Shown piece by piece: positions 18,978 to 27,039 of a stretch of 36,052 bases of DNA (position 1 is its first letter; each line of letters opens with the position of its first letter). The notes below the pieces were generated by a model. That model ran no database searches. It saw nothing but the letters and a program-made list of their open reading frames with translations, and was not told where the DNA came from. A program made the position numbers and the translations under genes. The stretch is from Sulfurimonas crateris. Lineage in GTDB: Bacteria > Campylobacterota > Campylobacteria > Campylobacterales > Sulfurimonadaceae. The stretch spans positions 1 through 36,052 of the forward strand of contig CAMCYC010000021.1 in the NCBI GenBank assembly GCA_945883795.1, read 5' to 3'.

Positions 18978-19871
18978 ATGAATATGGTACTAGGTTCTTC
19001 AACCGCACTTATAACTCCATTTAAAAATGGAAAACTAGATGAACAAACTTTTGCAAAACTGATTCAAAGACAAATTTATAACGGTATTAATGCAGTATGT
19101 CCAGTCGGAACCACTGGTGAGAGTGCTACACTCACATATGAAGAAGATAAAAGGTGTATTGAGATAGCTGTGGAAGTTTGTAAAGGCACTAAAACTAAAG
19201 TTCTTGCAGGTGCAGGGAGTAACTCCACCGCAGAAGCAATTCAAGCAGCAAAAACTGCTCAAGCTTGTGGAGTTGATGCAATATTCTCAGTAAGCCCTTA
19301 CTATAATAAGCCATCTCAAGAAGGGCTTTACTTACACTATAAAGCTATTGCAGAATCGGTTCCCAATACTCCATTTATGCTCTACAATGTTCCAGGTCGT
19401 ACAGGTGTTGACATCTCTGCTGATACAACTATCCGTCTTTTTGATGATATTGAAAATATTTATGGGATTAAAGAAGCAACAGGGAGTCTAGAGCGAACAG
19501 TTGAACTTTTATCTCGTCGTCCTAATCTGAAAGTTTTTAGTGGTGATGACGCAATTGATTACCCTATTTTAGCAAATGGTGGAGCGGGAATTACAAGTGT
19601 AACTGCCAACTTGATGCCTGATTTAAAAAGTGAGCTTGTAAAACTTGCACTTGAGGGTGATTTTGCAGGTGCAAAAGCGATTAATGACAAACTTTATCCT
19701 TTAAATAAGGTGATGTTTTGCGAATCAAATCCAGTACCAATTAAAGCTGCCATGTATATTGCAGGATTGATTGAAACTTTAGAATACAGACTTCCTCTTA
19801 CACTTCCAAGCAAAGAAAATATGAAGCGTATTGAAGATATGATGAAAAACTATACAATAAAAGGATTATAA
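18978..19871 (+). CDS. dapA: 4-hydroxy-tetrahydrodipicolinate synthase
   Basis: DapA condenses pyruvate with aspartate semialdehyde in lysine and diaminopimelate synthesis. The 297-residue protein has CPVGTTGESATLT (Thr45, Thr46), MLYNVPGRTGVD (Tyr136, Arg141) and IYGIKEATGS with the Schiff-base Lys165. The frame is open back to 18915, but those codons (a Phe-rich stretch) overlap the promoter. AAAGG nine bases before 18978 supports the ATG there. FabL follows after 2 bases. Confidence 0.97.
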   Translation: MNMVLGSSTALITPFKNGKLDEQTFAKLIQRQIYNGINAVCPVGTTGESATLTYEEDKRCIEIAVEVCKGTKTKVLAGAGSNSTAEAIQAAKTAQACGVDAIFSVSPYYNKPSQEGLYLHYKAIAESVPNTPFMLYNVPGRTGVDISADTTIRLFDDIENIYGIKEATGSLERTVELLSRRPNLKVFSGDDAIDYPILANGGAGITSVTANLMPDLKSELVKLALEGDFAGAKAINDKLYPLNKVMFCESNPVPIKAAMYIAGLIETLEYRLPLTLPSKENMKRIEDMMKNYTIKGL

Positions 19872-19873
19872 AT

Positions 19874-20641
19874 ATGCAAGGAAAAACTCTATTTGTAAGT
19901 GGCGGAACCCGTGGGATTGGGAAAGCCATCGTTTATGCTTTTGCAGCAAAAGGGTGTAATGTAGCTTTTACTTATGCCTCAAATGCTGATATTGCTAATG
20001 AAATCGTAATGGATATTGAAAGAAAATTTGGTATTAAATCTCGTGCTTATTTACTCAATATTTTAGAGCCAGACACATACAAAGATGTATATAAACTTTT
20101 TGATGAAGATTTTGATAGACTTGATTATTTCATATCAAATGCCATCATCTCTGGTCGTGCTGTTGTAGGTGGTTTTGGACCATTTATGAGACTCAAACCA
20201 AAAGGCTTAAATAATATCTATATTGCAACGGTAGATGCGTTTGTAGTAGGCGCACAAGAAGCTGCAAAAAGGATGGAAAAAGTTAACGGTGGCTCTATTA
20301 TCTCCATGAGTTCAACTGGTAATTTGGTCTACACTCCAAACTATGCAGGTCATGGAACAAATAAAGCCGCTGTTGAAGCCATGGTTCGATATGCAGCAGC
20401 AGAACTAGGAGCTATGAAGATCAGAGTCAATGCAGTCAGTGGTGGACCAATCGACACAGATGCACTCAAAGCATTTCCAAATTATGAAGAAGTAAAAGCT
20501 GAAGTTGTCCGCCGTTCTCCACTTTCTCGCATGGGAGAAGCAACCGATTTAACTGGGGCTTGTCTTTTCTTATGTTCAGATGCATCTTCATGGCTTACAG
20601 GTCAAACTATCGTAATAGATGGCGGAACTTCGTTTCAATAA
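19874..20641 (+). CDS. fabL: FabL-like enoyl-[acyl-carrier-protein] reductase (SDR family)
   Basis: The 255-residue short-chain dehydrogenase has the cofactor loop SGGTRGIGKA (9-18) and SNAIISG. Its active site is spaced Y157-x6-K164. That spacing marks enoyl-ACP reductases (FabI, FabL), whereas ordinary SDRs have Y-x3-K. The stretch VNAVSGGPIDTDALKAFPNYEE closely resembles Bacillus FabL, and VDGGTSF closes the fold. It should reduce enoyl-ACP in the last step of each elongation round. Homologues after dapA in Helicobacter and Campylobacter have been annotated as generic dehydrogenases. Whether this is the main or a second enoyl reductase depends on whether fabI exists elsewhere in the genome. 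Confidence 0.8.
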   Translation: MQGKTLFVSGGTRGIGKAIVYAFAAKGCNVAFTYASNADIANEIVMDIERKFGIKSRAYLLNILEPDTYKDVYKLFDEDFDRLDYFISNAIISGRAVVGGFGPFMRLKPKGLNNIYIATVDAFVVGAQEAAKRMEKVNGGSIISMSSTGNLVYTPNYAGHGTNKAAVEAMVRYAAAELGAMKIRVNAVSGGPIDTDALKAFPNYEEVKAEVVRRSPLSRMGEATDLTGACLFLCSDASSWLTGQTIVIDGGTSFQ

Positions 20642-20671
20642 TTTTTTAAACTCAAATATAAAGGAAAAAAC

Positions 20672-21106
20672 ATGCAAGAAATCAATTCACTTCCACAAGA
20701 AATTCAAGCTAAAATAGAAGCTTACAATGAAGAGTTCAAAGATATTTTTGAACTCTTTGAACGAGTCGTTTACAAAGATGATTTTGTACTTTTCTCGGCG
20801 CTTGTCAATGAATTAGAAGATATAAATATCCAAAATAATTATGGATGGACACTTCTTCATATCGCTATCAGAAGAGATAGAAAGAAAATGGTGGAGTTTC
20901 TTTTAGCAAAAGGTGCTGACATAAATAAAACAGATGGCGTTGGCTGGACTCCACTTATGGAAGCTATCATGGATGACAAAGCCTCATTATGTAAACTTTT
21001 AGTAGACAAAGGTGCAGATAAAACTATCGCAAATGCTAGAGGTGCAACGGCTCCAATGCTTGCTCAAAAATTTGGACGAACTGATATGTTTGGATATCTT
21101 AAATAA
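20672..21106 (+). CDS. Ankyrin-repeat protein
   Basis: The 144-residue protein has an acidic helical N-terminus (about 1-50) and then three ankyrin units (about 50-144), including NNYGWTLLHIAIRRDRKKMVEFLLAKGADIN-type and GVGWTPLMEAIMDDKASLCKLLVDKGAD-type repeats. No signal peptide or membrane helix is seen, so it is probably a cytoplasmic protein-binding adaptor. AAAGGA lies six bases before the ATG. It follows fabL by 30 bases in the dapA transcript and ends at a strong terminator. Its partner is unknown. Confidence 0.85.
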   Translation: MQEINSLPQEIQAKIEAYNEEFKDIFELFERVVYKDDFVLFSALVNELEDINIQNNYGWTLLHIAIRRDRKKMVEFLLAKGADINKTDGVGWTPLMEAIMDDKASLCKLLVDKGADKTIANARGATAPMLAQKFGRTDMFGYLK

Positions 21107-21133
21107 TTTTTATTCCCATTTTGGGAATAAAAA
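21107..21133. terminator. Bidirectional terminator between the ankyrin gene and the methyltransferase gene
   Basis: TTTTTATTCCC, loop ATTTT, GGGAATAAAAA forms a perfect 11 bp stem. The T-runs and A-runs make it an intrinsic terminator on both strands. It lies exactly between two convergent genes, starting right after the ankyrin stop and ending five bases before the methyltransferase stop. Confidence 0.85.
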
Positions 21134-21138
21134 ATCAC

Positions 21139-21768
21139 TTAATTTGTAAAAGTAATTAATCTCTTATTTATACTGACATAAGTAAAACCATACTCTTTTC
21201 TTATCCATTCAATCGTTTTATCATGATAAAAAAAGACATGTGTCTGATCATTTTTGTAATACCACGCTTTAAAATCAATATTATCATCATATAAATGTGT
21301 CATGCAATAAAGTTTGCCATTTTTTTTCAATAAATCATGTAATAAAAAAAATTCATTCTTTGGTGTATAAAAATGTTCCATCACTTCACAACAGGCTATA
21401 TAGTCGTATTTTTGCTCTAGTAACTGCGGATAATTATGAAAATAAGGGTCATATTTTAAAATATTGAAGCCATTATCTTCCAAAACTTTCGAGATTGCCG
21501 AACCTGTTCCTGCTCCAAAATCTAACCCTTTGTCCTCTTGGGTAAAATCTTTCATGACAGCAGAAGTTATCGGTGCAACAAAATTTTGATACCCTTTATC
21601 TTCGACATTATTTTCATGAACCTCGTATCGTAATTTTTCTGAATGCATGTCAAGTCTATCCAACTCATTCATAAATATTCCAGAACATATTAAACATTTA
21701 TAATATGTAAATTTGTTTTTGTAAAAAACTTCACCTAAACTATTGCAAAGTGGGCAATTTTGTGTCAT
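21139..21768 (-). CDS. Class I SAM-dependent methyltransferase with N-terminal Cys4 zinc-ribbon
   Basis: The 209-residue protein begins with two CxxC knuckles (C5/C8 and C25/C28), consistent with a small zinc ribbon. A class I methyltransferase fold follows, with motif I GLDFGAGTGSA (81-91). Later YDYIACCEVMEHFYTPKNEF matches the acidic motif and the D/EVMEH motif of small-molecule methyltransferases. This layout resembles the zinc-binding family (Methyltransf_13/23 type) often found near sugar or natural-product genes. It stands alone here on the strand opposite its neighbours. The substrate is unknown. Confidence 0.8.
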   Translation of the reverse strand: MTQNCPLCNSLGEVFYKNKFTYYKCLICSGIFMNELDRLDMHSEKLRYEVHENNVEDKGYQNFVAPITSAVMKDFTQEDKGLDFGAGTGSAISKVLEDNGFNILKYDPYFHNYPQLLEQKYDYIACCEVMEHFYTPKNEFFLLHDLLKKNGKLYCMTHLYDDNIDFKAWYYKNDQTHVFFYHDKTIEWIRKEYGFTYVSINKRLITFTN

Positions 21769-21843
21769 CTGAACTCTCGTTTATATTTAAAGCCATTCTG
21801 CCATTTTCTTGCATAATTTGGGTTGAAATAAGAAATAAGAGGT

Positions 21844-21849
21844 TAAAAT
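21844..21849 (+). promoter_or_regulatory. Candidate -10 box before pgsA
   Basis: TAAAAT lies about 26 bases before the TTG start of pgsA and would start transcription near 21856. There is no TGn extension and no -35, so the assignment is tentative. It rests mainly on the fact that pgsA heads a new plus-strand group after a convergent terminator. Confidence 0.3.
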
Positions 21850-21874
21850 TCCCCATTAAAATAAAAGGATATTT

Positions 21875-22429
21875 TTGTTTAATCTCCCAAATGCTTTGGC
21901 ATCACTTAGGATAATTTTAGCACCACTTATGTTTTGGATAATTCTCAATCCAAATTACTTTACAGAGAATGGTTTTCATATTACATGGAATTACTATTTT
22001 GCTTCACTCTTATTTGTACTTGCAAGTGCAACTGATTTTTTTGATGGGTATATTGCGAGAGAGTGGAATCAATCTACCATGTTGGGTGCAATACTTGACC
22101 CTTTGGCCGATAAAATGCTCACTCTTGCCGCTTTTTTAGGGCTTATGATGATTGGAGAAGCATCTGCATGGGCTATCTATATCATTATTGTTCGGGAACT
22201 TTTTATCACTGGAATACGCATTGTTGCAGTGAGTGAAGGGCTAGAAGTAAAAGCTTCATGGGCTGGAAAAGTTAAAACTGTAGTTCAAATGATAGCGATT
22301 GGATTTTTACTTATGCACTGGCCATTTGCAAGTGAACTTCTTTGGTTCGCAGTATTTCTTACTATTTATTCAGGTTTAGAATATTTAGCGGGATTTAAAG
22401 TAGCAATTATGAAGGAGGCTCACAAATGA
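21875..22429 (+). CDS. pgsA: CDP-diacylglycerol--glycerol-3-phosphate 3-phosphatidyltransferase
   Basis: PgsA makes phosphatidylglycerol phosphate in the inner membrane. The 184-residue protein has several membrane helices and the complete CDP-alcohol phosphotransferase signature D-x2-DG-x2-AR-x8-G-x3-D-x3-D at residues 54-79 (D54, D57, G58, A61, R62, G71, D75, D79). Translation starts at TTG (21875), supported by AAAAGGA just upstream and by the family-like N-terminus FNLPNALASLRI. No ATG lies nearby in frame. Its stop overlaps the rseP start. Confidence 0.96.
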   Translation: MFNLPNALASLRIILAPLMFWIILNPNYFTENGFHITWNYYFASLLFVLASATDFFDGYIAREWNQSTMLGAILDPLADKMLTLAAFLGLMMIGEASAWAIYIIIVRELFITGIRIVAVSEGLEVKASWAGKVKTVVQMIAIGFLLMHWPFASELLWFAVFLTIYSGLEYLAGFKVAIMKEAHK

Positions 22430-23478
22430 GTTGGATTGTTTCACTTTTAGTTCTCTCTGGACTTATCTTTTTTCATGAGCTTGGGCATTATCTAGCAGCC
22501 AAATTTATGGGTGTTTTTGTAGAAGTTTTTAGTATTGGCTTTGGAAAAAAACTTTTTTCATTTAATGCTTATAATACACAATGGAGTATCTCTGCAATTC
22601 CTCTTGGTGGCTATGTAAAAATGAAAGGGCAAGATGATTCTGACCCTACAAAAATGAGTTTTGACAAAGATAGTTATAATACAAAAACTCCCATGCAAAG
22701 AATTTTTATCCTTTTAGCTGGACCTGCTGCAAATTTTATAGTTGCCTTTGTTCTATACTTTTTTATAGCCATGGGTGGACCAAATGTACTCTCACCTGTT
22801 ATTGGTCAAATACAAAAAGATTCTCCTGCTTTTATGGCTGGATTAGAAACAAATGACACAATTCGTTCTATCAATGGAGTACAAATCTCTACATGGAAAG
22901 AGATGGCAGAAATAATAGTATCTTCACAAGGTATACTAAACCTTGAAATTGAGCGAAATGGATTTGTGGAGTTAAAAACTTTAACACCACATTTGAGTGA
23001 AACCACAAATATGTATAATGAAAAAATACAACGAAAAATGATAGGGATAGGAAGTGCTGGTATTTCCCATGAATTAAAACTCGCACCGCTAGAAATGCTC
23101 TCTTATGCAAGCGAACAAACTATTTTTGCCTCAACCATGATTTTCACAGGACTCAAAAAACTTATTTTTGGAGAAGTTCCTGCCAATGAGTTAGGTGGGG
23201 TTATAAGTATAGTAAAACTCACTTCAGATGCTACAGATGCGGGTTGGATGAGTGTTTTATTTTTTACTGCACTTATTTCAGTGAATTTGGGAGTTTTAAA
23301 TCTTCTTCCAATCCCTGCACTTGATGGTGGTCATATTATGTTTAATATTTATGAGCTTATTAGCAAAAAAGCACCTAGCCAAAATATTCTCATGAAACTC
23401 ACCATTGCTGGATGGGTCATTCTTTTTTCTCTTATGGGATTAGGACTTTTTAACGATATTTCAAGATTAGTAGGATAA
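22426..23478 (+). CDS. rseP: RIP metalloprotease RseP (site-2 protease)
   Basis: The 350-residue inner-membrane zinc protease has HELGH at residues 17-21 in the first helix, a PDZ domain in the middle (about 115-190), and the second zinc ligand in LLPIPALDGGHIMF near the C-terminus. RseP cleaves membrane proteins and remnant signal peptides. No anti-sigma factor gene is nearby, so its substrate here is unknown. AAGGAGG lies eight bases before the ATG and the gene overlaps pgsA by 4 bases. Confidence 0.96.
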   Translation: MSWIVSLLVLSGLIFFHELGHYLAAKFMGVFVEVFSIGFGKKLFSFNAYNTQWSISAIPLGGYVKMKGQDDSDPTKMSFDKDSYNTKTPMQRIFILLAGPAANFIVAFVLYFFIAMGGPNVLSPVIGQIQKDSPAFMAGLETNDTIRSINGVQISTWKEMAEIIVSSQGILNLEIERNGFVELKTLTPHLSETTNMYNEKIQRKMIGIGSAGISHELKLAPLEMLSYASEQTIFASTMIFTGLKKLIFGEVPANELGGVISIVKLTSDATDAGWMSVLFFTALISVNLGVLNLLPIPALDGGHIMFNIYELISKKAPSQNILMKLTIAGWVILFSLMGLGLFNDISRLVG

Positions 23479-23480
23479 AC

Positions 23481-24155
23481 ATGAACAATGCAGAATATAA
23501 AATTTATATAGATGAAGTGATTAGAAGAGTTGAGCATGCAAGACTTCAAGTAAGTCAGCATCATATAGTAAAAATTGTTGCTGTGAGTAAATATTCCTCA
23601 ACTCATGAGATAAAAGAGTTGTATCAAATTGGTCAAAGAGCTTTTGGTGAAAATAAAGTGCAAGATTTAAGAGCAAAAAGTCTAGAGCTTGATGAATTGC
23701 CATTAGAGTGGCATTTTATAGGTAATTTACAAAAAAATAAAATCAATAATCTCCTAGATAGCAATCCTACTCTTTTTCAAGCTTTAGATTCTTTAGAATT
23801 AGCACAAGAGATTCAAAAAAAACTTGAAGCTAGAAATATGATTCTTGATGCACTTCTTCAGATAAATTCTGCAAAAGAGGAAAGCAAACATGGTTTTATG
23901 CCAGAAATTGCAAAAGAGATGTATGAACAAATTCAAAATGAATGCCCAAATATCAACCTTAAAGGGGTTATGAGTATCGGTGCATATAGTGAAGATAAAG
24001 AGATTATCAAAAAAAGTTTTCAAACAACACATGCAATTTATACACAACTCAAAGGTGCGACAATTTGTTCTATGGGGATGAGTGGAGATTTTGAACTTGC
24101 AATTGAGTGTGGCTCAAACATGGTAAGACTTGGTTCCATTATGTTTAACAAGTAA
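23481..24155 (+). CDS. yggS: YggS-family pyridoxal-phosphate homeostasis protein
   Basis: The 224-residue protein has the alanine-racemase-like TIM barrel fold with IVAVSKYSS (PLP lysine K37), FGENKVQDL, EWHFIGNLQKNKIN and SMGMSGDFELAIECGSNMVRLG, all diagnostic of the YggS/PLPBP family. These proteins bind PLP but have no known catalysis and buffer cellular PLP. The gene starts 2 bases after rseP. Confidence 0.96.
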   Translation: MNNAEYKIYIDEVIRRVEHARLQVSQHHIVKIVAVSKYSSTHEIKELYQIGQRAFGENKVQDLRAKSLELDELPLEWHFIGNLQKNKINNLLDSNPTLFQALDSLELAQEIQKKLEARNMILDALLQINSAKEESKHGFMPEIAKEMYEQIQNECPNINLKGVMSIGAYSEDKEIIKKSFQTTHAIYTQLKGATICSMGMSGDFELAIECGSNMVRLGSIMFNK

Positions 24156-24164
24156 AATATAATT

Positions 24165-24188
24165 GAGCGTTAGCTTTAAGCGTAACTC
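24165..24188 (+). other. Imperfect hairpin downstream of yggS
   Basis: GAGCGTTAGCTT, T, AAGCGTAACTC can fold into a bulged stem of three short helices (GAG/CTC, TTA/TAA, GCTT/AAGC). It is followed by CTATACAATG (24190-24199), not by a T-run, so it is not a clear terminator. Two -10-like hexamers flank it (TATAAT at 24158, TACAAT at 24192) and either could start the small-protein mRNA. The function is uncertain. Confidence 0.25.
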
Positions 24189-24242
24189 CTATACAATGTG
24201 CAGATGACTACAAGAATAACAAATCCAAATCAAGGAGATATT

Positions 24243-24344
24243 ATGGCAAAAGGTAAAGACGCTCAAAAAACAGTTAAAAAAACTGCAACAAAAACTTTAA
24301 AAGAAAAACGCAGTGATAAAAAAACAAAAAAAGCAAACGACTAA
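24243..24344 (+). CDS. Small lysine-rich basic protein (33 residues)
   Basis: The ATG at 24243 opens a 33-codon frame, MAKGKDAQKTVKKTATKTLK..., ending in TAA at 24344. AAGGAG at 24232-24237 is the best ribosome site in this part of the window, five bases before the ATG. A strong terminator follows 21 bases after the stop, so it has its own expression unit. Fourteen of 33 residues are Lys or Arg, there is no hydrophobic segment, and it contains TLKEKRSDKK. I recall similar short MAKG...TLKEKR proteins in other proteobacteria but cannot verify a named family. Nucleic-acid binding is a guess from charge. Confidence 0.65.
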   Translation: MAKGKDAQKTVKKTATKTLKEKRSDKKTKKAND

Positions 24345-24365
24345 AATTGTTCTGCATCTATATTA

Positions 24366-24398
24366 AAAAAGAGGTCTTCTATTTCTTGACCTCTTTTT
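24366..24398. terminator. Intrinsic terminator after the small basic gene
   Basis: AAAAAGAGGTC and GACCTCTTTTT form a perfect 11 bp stem (core GAGGTC/GACCTC) around an 11-base loop, ending in a T-run. It ends the yggS/small-gene region and isolates uvrB, whose promoter lies about 44 bases downstream. The flanking A-run allows function on the minus strand as well. Confidence 0.85.
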
Positions 24399-24441
24399 AT
24401 AAAATTCACCCTTAAATATCTAACTATTTTTCTCCTTGAGC

Positions 24442-24447
24442 TATAAT
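24442..24447 (+). promoter_or_regulatory. -10 box of uvrB, implying a leaderless mRNA
   Basis: A perfect TATAAT ends seven bases before the uvrB ATG at 24455, so the predicted first transcribed base is at or within two bases of the A of the start codon. No Shine-Dalgarno lies in the intervening bases. See the finding on leaderless uvrB. Confidence 0.55.
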
Positions 24448-24454
24448 TCCAACC

Positions 24455-26437
24455 ATGAAAAAAGAGCCAAATTTTAAAGTAGTATCAGATTATCAACCAG
24501 CTGGAGACCAACCTACAGCTATCAAAGAACTCACTGCGTCTATTCTCAAAGGTAACCGTTACCAGACACTTGAAGGGGTTACGGGAAGTGGAAAAACCCA
24601 TACTATGGCAAGAGTTATTGAAAATGTGAAAATGCCAACTATAATCATGACACATAACAAAACTTTAGCTGCACAACTTTATAGTGAATTTCGTCAATTT
24701 TTCCCCAACAATCATGTTGAATATTTTGTCTCTTATTATGATTATTATCAGCCAGAAGCCTATATTCCTAGGCAAGATTTATTTATAGAAAAAGATAGTG
24801 CTATCAATCAAGAGCTTGAGCGGATGAGACTTGCTTCAACTGCTAACCTCCTCTCTTATGATGATGTGATTGTCGTTGCCTCTGTTTCGGCAAACTATGG
24901 TTTGGGTGACCCGCAAGAGTATGAAAACATGGTGCAATCTGTAGCGATTGGAGATGTGATTGCACAGAAAAAACTTTTACTTCGTTTAGTTGAAATGGGC
25001 TATAGTCGCAATGATAGCTATTTTGATAGCGGACATATTCGGGTGAATGGGGAAAGCTTAGATATTTATCCCCCTTATTTTGAACAAGAAGCTATCCGAA
25101 TAGAGTTTTTTGGGGACGAAATAGAAGTAATATATACATTTGATATTATTGATAACAAAAAACTCCAAGAGCATAAACAGTTTACTATTTATGCTACTTC
25201 CCAGTTTAGTGTTTCTGCGGAAAAAATGGCAGTTGCCATAAAAAGAATTGAAGAAGAACTTGATGAAAGACTTGCATATTTTCAAAAAGAGGGGAAACTT
25301 TTAGAACATCAGCGACTCAAACAAAGAGTTGAGTTTGACTTAGAGATGCTCCAAACAACTGGCATGTGTAAAGGTGTAGAAAATTATTCCAGACTTTTGA
25401 CAAATAAAAAAGAGGGAGAAGCACCGTATACTTTACTCGATTATTTTTCACTGCATCATAAAGATTATCTTGTAATCGTAGATGAATCGCATGTTTCTTT
25501 GCCACAATATCGTGGTATGTATGCAGGAGATAGAGCTAGAAAAGAGGTGCTTGTAGAATATGGATTTCGACTTCCAAGTGCGCTTGATAACAGACCACTT
25601 AAAGCAGATGAATATATAAATAAAGCACCCTATTATCTTTTTGTCTCAGCAACTCCATCTCTATATGAACTAGAGATGTCAAGTGTAACGGCACACCAAA
25701 TTATCCGCCCAACAGGACTTCTTGACCCAATTATTGAGATAAAAAACTCAACCAATCAAGTTGAAGATATTCATGATGAGATTAAAAAAATCACTCTTAA
25801 AAATGAAAGAATTCTTATCACCGTTTTAACCAAAAAAATGGCTGAAGCACTCACAAAATATTTGGCAGACTTGGGGATAAAAGTGCAATACATGCATTCA
25901 GATATTGATACAATTGAGCGAAACCAAATTATCCGTGCACTTCGTCTTGGAGAATTTGATGTGCTTATTGGGATAAATTTACTCCGAGAAGGGCTTGATT
26001 TACCAGAGGTGAGTTTGGTTGCTATTTTGGATGCAGACAAAGAGGGATTTTTAAGAAGTGAGACAGCACTTATTCAAACTATCGGAAGAGGTGCAAGAAA
26101 CTCTAATGGAAGAGTTATTTTATATGCAAATAAAATAACAGGTTCTATGCAAAGAGCGATTGAAAAAACAACAGCTAGAAGAGCAATTCAAGAGGCACAT
26201 AATAAAAAATATAGCATAACCCCAACAACAACAAAGCGTTCGCTTGATGAAAATCTTAAACTTGAAGATTATGGAAATATTTACCAAAAAAATAAAAAAA
26301 TAGATAAAATGCCAGCCTCAGAGCGAAAAACTTTTACCAAAGAGCTTATGCTCAAAATGAAACAAGCTGCAAAAGAGTTAAACTTTGAAGAAGCTGCACG
26401 ACTTCGTGATGAGATAGCAAAAATAAAACAACTTTAG
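24455..26437 (+). CDS. uvrB: Excinuclease ABC subunit B
   Basis: UvrB is the damage-verification helicase of nucleotide excision repair. The 660-residue protein has DQPTAIKEL, Walker A GVTGSGKT (41-48), the beta-hairpin [21 protein letters not shown] (Walker B region), the helicase motifs [22 protein letters not shown] and QTIGRGARN, and a C-terminal UVR domain ([20 protein letters not shown]) that binds UvrC. Length is normal. The ATG is the only start matching the family N-terminus and seems to lie at the transcript's 5' end. Confidence 0.98.
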   Translation: MKKEPNFKVVSDYQPAGDQPTAIKELTASILKGNRYQTLEGVTGSGKTHTMARVIENVKMPTIIMTHNKTLAAQLYSEFRQFFPNNHVEYFVSYYDYYQPEAYIPRQDLFIEKDSAINQELERMRLASTANLLSYDDVIVVASVSANYGLGDPQEYENMVQSVAIGDVIAQKKLLLRLVEMGYSRNDSYFDSGHIRVNGESLDIYPPYFEQEAIRIEFFGDEIEVIYTFDIIDNKKLQEHKQFTIYATSQFSVSAEKMAVAIKRIEEELDERLAYFQKEGKLLEHQRLKQRVEFDLEMLQTTGMCKGVENYSRLLTNKKEGEAPYTLLDYFSLHHKDYLVIVDESHVSLPQYRGMYAGDRARKEVLVEYGFRLPSALDNRPLKADEYINKAPYYLFVSATPSLYELEMSSVTAHQIIRPTGLLDPIIEIKNSTNQVEDIHDEIKKITLKNERILITVLTKKMAEALTKYLADLGIKVQYMHSDIDTIERNQIIRALRLGEFDVLIGINLLREGLDLPEVSLVAILDADKEGFLRSETALIQTIGRGARNSNGRVILYANKITGSMQRAIEKTTARRAIQEAHNKKYSITPTTTKRSLDENLKLEDYGNIYQKNKKIDKMPASERKTFTKELMLKMKQAAKELNFEEAARLRDEIAKIKQL

Positions 26438-26450
26438 GAAAGAACAATAC

Positions 26451-27017
26451 ATGGAAGAAACATTTAGTAATTTAGCAACTTATGGATATATAGGGCTTTT
26501 TCTCTACTCACTTGGAGGTGGTTTTGTCGCACTCATTGGTGCAGGAGTTTTATCGTTTATGGGGAAAATGGATTTAACTGCCTCGATAGCGATTGCATTT
26601 TTTGCAAATGCTTTGGGTGATATTTTACTTTTTTACATGGCAAGATACCAAAAATCTACCATGATGGAGGGGATTCGCAAACATAGAAGAAAACTCGCAC
26701 TGGCACATATTATGATGAAAAAATATGGTTCATGGATAATTTTAATCCAAAAGTTTATTTATGGAATAAAAACACTTATCCCTATTGCAATTGGTCTGAC
26801 AAAATATGAGTTTAAGAAATTTGCTATCTTAAATTTTTTGAGTGCTGGAGTTTGGGCTTTAGTTTTTGGAATTGGAAGTTATTATTCTGGAAATTTTTTA
26901 ATTAAACTTATTGAAATAATTGGTAATAAACCTTGGATTGCACCACTTATACTTATAATTTTTGGTGGGATTTTATGGCTTTATCTTACACAAGCCACAA
27001 AGAAAAAAGTAAAATAA
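26451..27017 (+). CDS. DedA/SNARE-associated family membrane protein
   Basis: The 188-residue inner-membrane protein has a re-entrant N-terminal hydrophobic region with LGGGFVALIGAGVLSFMG and FFANALGDILLFYMAR. It also has the DedA-typical FIYGIKTLIPIAIGLTKYEFKKFAILNFLSAGVWA and two C-terminal membrane helices. Several DedA proteins act as undecaprenyl phosphate or phospholipid flippases; which applies here is unknown. It follows uvrB by 13 bases and is probably cotranscribed. It ends at a hairpin shared with pckA. Confidence 0.88.
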   Translation: MEETFSNLATYGYIGLFLYSLGGGFVALIGAGVLSFMGKMDLTASIAIAFFANALGDILLFYMARYQKSTMMEGIRKHRRKLALAHIMMKKYGSWIILIQKFIYGIKTLIPIAIGLTKYEFKKFAILNFLSAGVWALVFGIGSYYSGNFLIKLIEIIGNKPWIAPLILIIFGGILWLYLTQATKKKVK

Positions 27018-27039
27018 CTAGAAGCTTACGCTTCTAGTT
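27016..27039. terminator. Terminator shared by dedA and pckA
   Basis: AACTAGAAGC, loop TTAC, GCTTCTAGTT forms a perfect 10 bp stem followed by TTTT on the plus strand. It starts at the dedA stop and runs into the last codons of pckA, so the pckA C-terminal codons serve as half of the terminator. On the minus strand the following tract is ATTTTAC, a weaker U-run. Confidence 0.75.
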
